The notes beneath the pieces were generated by a model. It was not told where the DNA came from. It did no database searches and was given only the letters and a program-made list of their open reading frames with translations. Made by a program: the position numbers and the translations under genes. Positions 4,977 to 9,364 of a stretch of DNA of 9,364 bases are shown here, piece by piece (within the stretch, counting starts at the first letter, position 1; each line of letters starts with the position of its first letter). Origin of the DNA: G039029935 sp039029935 (GTDB lineage: Bacteria; Chloroflexota; Anaerolineae; Caldilineales; Caldilineaceae); NCBI GenBank assembly GCA_039029935.1, contig JBCCFC010000475.1:1-9364 (forward strand). The letters run 5' to 3'.

Positions 4977-7900
4977 ATGAATATTTCTACACGTTTTGGG
5001 TTTTTAATCAGCTTGATTCTATTGAGTACCTTTGGGTTGCAAACAACATCATTCATTCGTTTATTTTCAACAGATGTGTTTGCAGGATCTGTTTCTTTGA
5101 GGTCTGCTTCGCTTGAGCGGCAGGCCAGTGACGGACCCAACGAAATGAACACGGTCGATCTAACCGCAAACATTGAGCTATTCCCTGCATCGCCGGAACC
5201 CGGCGAAGAGGTCACGATTCGTGTTGTGGTCGAGAATATCGGTTCAACCAGCATGGAGCGGGGGGCAAACTTTTTTGTACGGCTCTTTGTGGACCCCTCT
5301 GTAGACCCCACTGCGCAGCCGCCTATTGATGAAAGTGAACAAATTTTCTTTTGGTCACAGCCAGGGCTGCGCGCAGGCGGCTCTACCACGCTGGAACGCT
5401 CCTACACCTTTCAGGAAGAAGGCTGTGAGCATGTGATCTATGCATGGGTAGACCCCGAAAACGCGGTTGGTGATGATGCAAGCAACAATTTGGTGTCCTT
5501 GCCCGTGTGTATTGGTGTCGAATGTGAAGTCGATGTGTATGAGGTTGATGATACTTGTCAGGTCGCTCGCTGGGTCAGCGATGGCTTCATCGGGGAATCG
5601 CATACGTTGTGCAAAGAGCGTGAAGGAGAGCAACTCGATGCTGACTGGATTAAGTTTACGGCCTTTATGGGGTTGACCTATACATTGGCGTTGGATAACT
5701 TGGGTACGCACGCAGACCCGCAAGTCTCGATCTATGAACAGTGTAACGGTGCCGCGCTACCCGTTGTCACAGCCCAAATAGGCATGACAAAGACCGTACA
5801 ATGGCAGCCCCTCTTTGGTGGCATTACCTATGCAAAAGTTGAAAATCACCCTGAGACACAAGGACCTGCCACACAATATGATCTACATCTGAACAGCACA
5901 AGCGGTGTGACAGATGCCTATGAACCGGACAATGGCTGTACAACCGCCCGTGACATTCCCACGGATGGCACTCGCCAAAGTCATCTCTTTCAAGCACCCA
6001 ATGATGAGGACTGGATCAAGTTTTCAATCCGTGCTGGAGAATCGTTTGCCATTGCCGCCGATAATACAGGTCCCAATGTTAACCCTGTGGTGGCACTCTA
6101 CAATTCCTGTGACCAAGCACTCAGTGATGCGTCCGGTGCGAGGGCATTTCAGGGCATTCACCAAGCACGGTTGGGTCGCCAAGCCGAGCCACTCGAAGCG
6201 CATACTACAACCGATCAAGTTTATTATGCACAAATTACACATCCAAATCCCGATGTATTTGGAGAAGAGGCATACTATGACATATACGTCGTGGCTTCTG
6301 ATTGCATTGGCGATGAATTTGAACCCGATAATACACGCGAGCAAGCCTCGGTATTGGCTTTGAGCAATTCTGACGGCCAAGATGTCGCTGATAACGCAAT
6401 ACAAACTCGCAATGTCTGCCCTGTGGCTGATGCAGATTGGGTACAGTTTGAGGTCGAGGCGGCACAAATTTATGTTTTGCAGACAGAAACGTTGGGTGTG
6501 GATGCAGATACGGTATTGGAGCTCTATGACAGTGCAGGGCAGTTGATTGCGCGCAACGATGACTATGGCTACCTGAAGGCATCACGCATTGTCTTTGAAC
6601 CCAATTTCCCTGGTACACACTACGCCCGTGTCCAGCATATCAACATTGGGGCGAGTGGTCCGGACACCGCTTATACCATTTCGCTTCAAGAGGGGTCGTG
6701 TAGTCCCGATATCCATGAAGGCGATAGCGGTGACAACGGCCCTGGTGATGCCATCGAGATCAACCCCAATGGACCCTCTCGCAACTACAACTTCTGTGCC
6801 GACCCCTTGCGCACCGATGTGGGCGACCAAGATTGGTTTCGTTTTGAGGCCGTTGTGGGCGGCAACTACACCATCCGCACCTCTGGGTTGGCGGGCAACA
6901 GCGACACCATTCTGCGGCTCTATGACCAAGATGGTGAGACTGTGATTATGAGCAACGATGATATCGGTGTCGGTCGTGCCGCCGCCTTCCAGTTTACACC
7001 ACAGACCACAGGCACATACTATGTGCAGACCACGCAATACAACGCCAATGTGACGGGCGCACAGACCAACTATCGTGTTTCGGTCGATGAAGACATTCCG
7101 CCGACACCAACGCCCTCACCCACGCCCTCACCCACGCCTGTGCCTGTGCCAACAACGCCACCGACCCCACAGCCATCTGAGATTCGCACGTTGATTGTCA
7201 CCAACCGTGAGCGTCTGCAAGCCATTCACGGTGTCGAACAGACCGATGCGCTCATGGAGAAGCTCTTTGAGTTGGCCGATGATGACGAGGTGCAGGGTGC
7301 GCTGGTACTGGTCGAGCGTGACCCATCCACTGCTGTTGCCTATGATAATTGGGTAGTGAACAACGAGTCTCTCTTTGACACCGACCTCACCAACGCTGTC
7401 GCCAGTGCCATCCGCAACCGCCTGATGTCGCTGTTGGAGAGCAGCCCCAATCTTGAATATGTGACGATCATCGGTGATGATCGGATTGTGCCATTTCGCC
7501 GTGTGTTGGAGTTGGATGTGAGCCAACAGGAAGAGGAGTATGCGAGTGATGTGACTGCCAACACCACAATTGCCGCGGCGTTGGCAGCCAACATGATCTT
7601 GACCGATGATTACTATGTCGATGTTGAGCCAGATGAGTGGGATGGCAACGACCTCTTCTTACCCGATTATGGCATCGGGCGGCTGCTCGAAACACCAGAA
7701 GAGATCATCGGTGTGATCGACCAATTTTTGGCTGGCTCGGTGATCGAAACCGAAAATGTGCTGGTTTCCGGCTATGACTTTGTGCAGGACAGCGCCGAAA
7801 TCATGGGGACGCTCTTTGAGAATGATGTCCTGACCACCGACGATGACCTGATCGATGATTTCTGGCTGGGGGATGACCTGCGCGACCGTCACCTCAACGC

Positions 7901-9302
7901 CAGCCCGCGCTTTGACATTCACGCGCTCAACGGCCACGCTACTCATATCGCCAATGGCACACCCGACAACCGCGATATCACCGCCACCGAAGTCGCCAAC
8001 AGCATCACCGACTTGGCAGGCGCATTGATCTTTAACGTCGGCTGTCATGGTGGCCTTAACGACCCCGGGCTGCTAGACCTACCGCAGGCGTTTGCACAAA
8101 AGCGTGTCATCTATGTCGGCAACACGGGCTTTGGCTGGGGCGGCGGTGGCATCATCTACAGCGAATCGGTGATGCGCAACTTTGTGCGCGAACTGGTGCG
8201 TGACACTCAGGCAGAGGTTGGCCCTGCGCTGCAAAAGGCCAAGCAGAAATATTACAGCCGCTCGCGCTTTTTTGACGGCTATGATGCCAAGGTACTCATG
8301 CAGTTGACGCTTTACGGTCTGCCGATGGTGTCTGTTACAAGCGGTGGGACATTATCCGATGATGACCCCTTCCCCAGCGCGGACAGCAGCTTCTCGCCCC
8401 CTACAGCCTTTAGCGATGGCATCAGCACAGGGACATTCTCCTTTAGCGCGGCCGGCGCCTTTGGTGAAAATCAGGACAGCAATACAGCCGAGAGCGGGAC
8501 CTTCCTCGACTTTGACGAAAATGTCGAGTTTAGCGCGGGTGCTCCTGTCCAGCCGCGTTACTATGCCAACGCTGCCGCCCCCAGTGCAGGTGAATTGCGT
8601 GGTGTTCTCTTCCTTGGCGGTGTCTACAGTGATGTTGTCAACTTTGACCCTGCCATCGGTCTGGCCTACAATGAGTATGTCGAGGACACCGCCGAGGCCA
8701 ATTTTGCCGACACTGCCGAGGCCAATGGCTGGTATCCGCGCCTGCCCTTTGCCGCCCGCGTCCATCAACCCCTCAGTAGTGATGCGGGGAGCCGTGAAGA
8801 AAATGTCATCATGACCCTCGGCCAGTTTGACGCCACCAGCGGCACCGAGCGCGTCTACGATGCCATGACGCTCAACACCTTCTACTCCAACAGCACAGAC
8901 CAGATTCCACCAGAGATTGCATTTATCGACGGCATTTTACATGAAACTCAGGAGGGTAACACAGAGGGTAGTACAGCAACAACAGGCGAAGTCAAGCTCG
9001 AAACCACCGATGACTTGGGCATTCAACAGGTCGTCGTCGCCTTCACCGAGGGTGATGGCACATGGCGCAGCCAAGACCTCGACTTCAACGAATCCGCGCA
9101 GAAGTGGACAGGCACCTTCACGGCCACTCTCAACACACGCTACTTTGTGCAGGTTGTTGATAACGCGGGCAATGTCACCGCTGATGACAACAAGGGGCGG
9201 TATTACGCGCTGTTGAAGCCGTTGCCGCTGGTGGAAGGGCGTGGACTGACCGAAAGTGAGCTAGAAGAGCAACGTGTATTTTTGCCTGTGGTGAGTCGGT
9301 GA
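4977..9302 (+). CDS. Secreted gingipain-like C25 cysteine peptidase with CARDB and PPC domains
   Basis: This is a 1441-residue exported protein. The order is: signal peptide (basic R6, hydrophobic 8-21, possible cleavage after DVFA, residue 36; no lipobox Cys); CARDB-like domain (about 60-178); four PPC-like beta domains (about 184-305, 313-440, 446-571, 577-704), each with a D/E-rich start and a DW-x-x-F core (DWIKF, DWIKF, DWVQF, DWFRF); Pro/Thr/Ser linker (708-733); peptidase C25-type domain (about 736-1120); further beta-rich region; Ig-like domain (about 1310-1410, ending VQVVDNAGNVT); and tail VFLPVVSR. In the peptidase domain, NGHATHI (H987) and NVGCHGGLN (C1023) fit the His-Cys dyad of clan CD, with 36-residue spacing close to that of gingipain R (His211/Cys244). 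It probably cleaves extracellular or cell-surface protein; the substrate is unknown. The first possible start is ATG 4977, after an in-frame stop at 4953-4955; its Shine-Dalgarno is poor (GGA 12 bases upstream). Sampled lines suggest lower G+C in the 5' part (26 of 60 at 5641-5700) than in the 3' part (36 of 60 at 8041-8100). Confidence 0.9.
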   Translation: MNISTRFGFLISLILLSTFGLQTTSFIRLFSTDVFAGSVSLRSASLERQASDGPNEMNTVDLTANIELFPASPEPGEEVTIRVVVENIGSTSMERGANFFVRLFVDPSVDPTAQPPIDESEQIFFWSQPGLRAGGSTTLERSYTFQEEGCEHVIYAWVDPENAVGDDASNNLVSLPVCIGVECEVDVYEVDDTCQVARWVSDGFIGESHTLCKEREGEQLDADWIKFTAFMGLTYTLALDNLGTHADPQVSIYEQCNGAALPVVTAQIGMTKTVQWQPLFGGITYAKVENHPETQGPATQYDLHLNSTSGVTDAYEPDNGCTTARDIPTDGTRQSHLFQAPNDEDWIKFSIRAGESFAIAADNTGPNVNPVVALYNSCDQALSDASGARAFQGIHQARLGRQAEPLEAHTTTDQVYYAQITHPNPDVFGEEAYYDIYVVASDCIGDEFEPDNTREQASVLALSNSDGQDVADNAIQTRNVCPVADADWVQFEVEAAQIYVLQTETLGVDADTVLELYDSAGQLIARNDDYGYLKASRIVFEPNFPGTHYARVQHINIGASGPDTAYTISLQEGSCSPDIHEGDSGDNGPGDAIEINPNGPSRNYNFCADPLRTDVGDQDWFRFEAVVGGNYTIRTSGLAGNSDTILRLYDQDGETVIMSNDDIGVGRAAAFQFTPQTTGTYYVQTTQYNANVTGAQTNYRVSVDEDIPPTPTPSPTPSPTPVPVPTTPPTPQPSEIRTLIVTNRERLQAIHGVEQTDALMEKLFELADDDEVQGALVLVERDPSTAVAYDNWVVNNESLFDTDLTNAVASAIRNRLMSLLESSPNLEYVTIIGDDRIVPFRRVLELDVSQQEEEYASDVTANTTIAAALAANMILTDDYYVDVEPDEWDGNDLFLPDYGIGRLLETPEEIIGVIDQFLAGSVIETENVLVSGYDFVQDSAEIMGTLFENDVLTTDDDLIDDFWLGDDLRDRHLNASPRFDIHALNGHATHIANGTPDNRDITATEVANSITDLAGALIFNVGCHGGLNDPGLLDLPQAFAQKRVIYVGNTGFGWGGGGIIYSESVMRNFVRELVRDTQAEVGPALQKAKQKYYSRSRFFDGYDAKVLMQLTLYGLPMVSVTSGGTLSDDDPFPSADSSFSPPTAFSDGISTGTFSFSAAGAFGENQDSNTAESGTFLDFDENVEFSAGAPVQPRYYANAAAPSAGELRGVLFLGGVYSDVVNFDPAIGLAYNEYVEDTAEANFADTAEANGWYPRLPFAARVHQPLSSDAGSREENVIMTLGQFDATSGTERVYDAMTLNTFYSNSTDQIPPEIAFIDGILHETQEGNTEGSTATTGEVKLETTDDLGIQQVVVAFTEGDGTWRSQDLDFNESAQKWTGTFTATLNTRYFVQVVDNAGNVTADDNKGRYYALLKPLPLVEGRGLTESELEEQRVFLPVVSR
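7098..7175 (+). repeat. Pro/Thr/Ser linker with 12-bp tandem units
   Basis: Residues 708-733 of the peptidase are almost wholly Pro, Thr, Ser, Val and Gln. At DNA level ACGCCCTCACCC occurs twice in tandem (7110-7121, 7122-7133), with a partial third unit. This is a typical flexible, possibly O-glycosylated, spacer between the binding domains and the catalytic domain. Confidence 0.85.
8685..8726 (+). repeat. Short in-frame duplication (DTAEAN twice)
   Basis: Residues 1237-1242 and 1245-1250 both read DTAEAN. The DNA copies are 24 bases apart and differ by one synonymous base in Thr (ACC/ACT). It looks like a recent slippage duplication in a loop C-terminal to the peptidase domain. Confidence 0.8.
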
Positions 9303-9317
9303 TAGTACAGAGTGGTG

Positions 9318-9356
9318 CCAAAAAAATTTGGTTGGAAAAATTTTTAAAAAAAATTT
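9318..9356 (+). terminator. A/T-rich tract, weak possible terminator
   Basis: Sixteen bases after the peptidase stop, CCAAA (9318-9322) and TTTGG (9327-9331) form a 5-bp hairpin with an AAAA loop. This is followed by AAAAATTTTT (9336-9345) and a long A-run. The stem is too weak for a classical intrinsic terminator, but the position and the T-run fit transcript ending or a composition break. The window ends at 9364. Confidence 0.25.
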
Positions 9357-9364
9357 GGTGACAC

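Noticed and set aside
4960..4980. Upstream mini-ORF MDMNRI overlapping the peptidase start as ATGA
   Set aside because: Six codons with no ribosome binding site; overlap of this sort is expected often by chance.
4898..5389. 163-codon minus-strand open frame
   Set aside because: It lies antisense to the signal peptide and CARDB-like region and shows no recognisable domain.
8685..8726. Functional repeat domain
   Set aside because: Only two copies of six residues; simple local duplication explains it.

Overview
The window looks like bacterial chromosome of moderate G+C. It holds two overlapping signalling genes on the minus strand, one very large secreted-protein gene on the plus strand, and a decayed TPR-gene remnant at the left edge. 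My best guess for the host is a Chloroflexota-type bacterium. The reasons are the secreted protein ending in a short VFLPVVSR tail, its Pro/Thr/Ser linker, its stack of CARDB and PPC-like domains, and the membrane hybrid kinase paired with a receiver-kinase. This is inference from style; no marker gene is present.

Layout. Bases 1-114 hold frame-broken TPR coding sequence and 115-459 an open TPR fragment (+). Converging on it from the right are two minus-strand genes, transcribed in the order 4435->1832 and 1845->502. The first is a membrane-bound hybrid histidine kinase (6 TM, PAS, HisKA, HATPase, receiver, and a conserved C-terminal segment). The second is a soluble receiver-histidine kinase with no DNA-binding output. 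They overlap by 14 bases and almost certainly form one operon and one phosphorelay module. The second begins with an in-frame 15-bp tandem repeat encoding Thr-Asp-Thr-Val-Arg.

A 541-bp divergent spacer (4436-4976) contains a perfect 40-bp palindrome (4662-4701). To its right, 4977-9302 encodes a 1441-residue exported protein: signal peptide, CARDB-like domain, four PPC-like beta domains, Pro-rich linker, a gingipain-type (C25, clan CD) cysteine peptidase domain with a His987/Cys1023 dyad, an Ig-like domain and the VFLPVVSR tail. An A/T-rich tract follows to the window end.

How they could work together: the kinases sense a membrane or cytoplasmic signal and pass phosphate between receivers, but no output regulator lies in the window. 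The divergent peptidase gene may or may not be a target. The most unusual items are the palindrome, which carries a full Shine-Dalgarno-like octamer on both strands; the cysteine distribution of the peptidase; the expanded ATP lid of the second kinase; and the 15-bp repeat whose only variations are synonymous. I see no CRISPR array, tRNA, rRNA or transposase.
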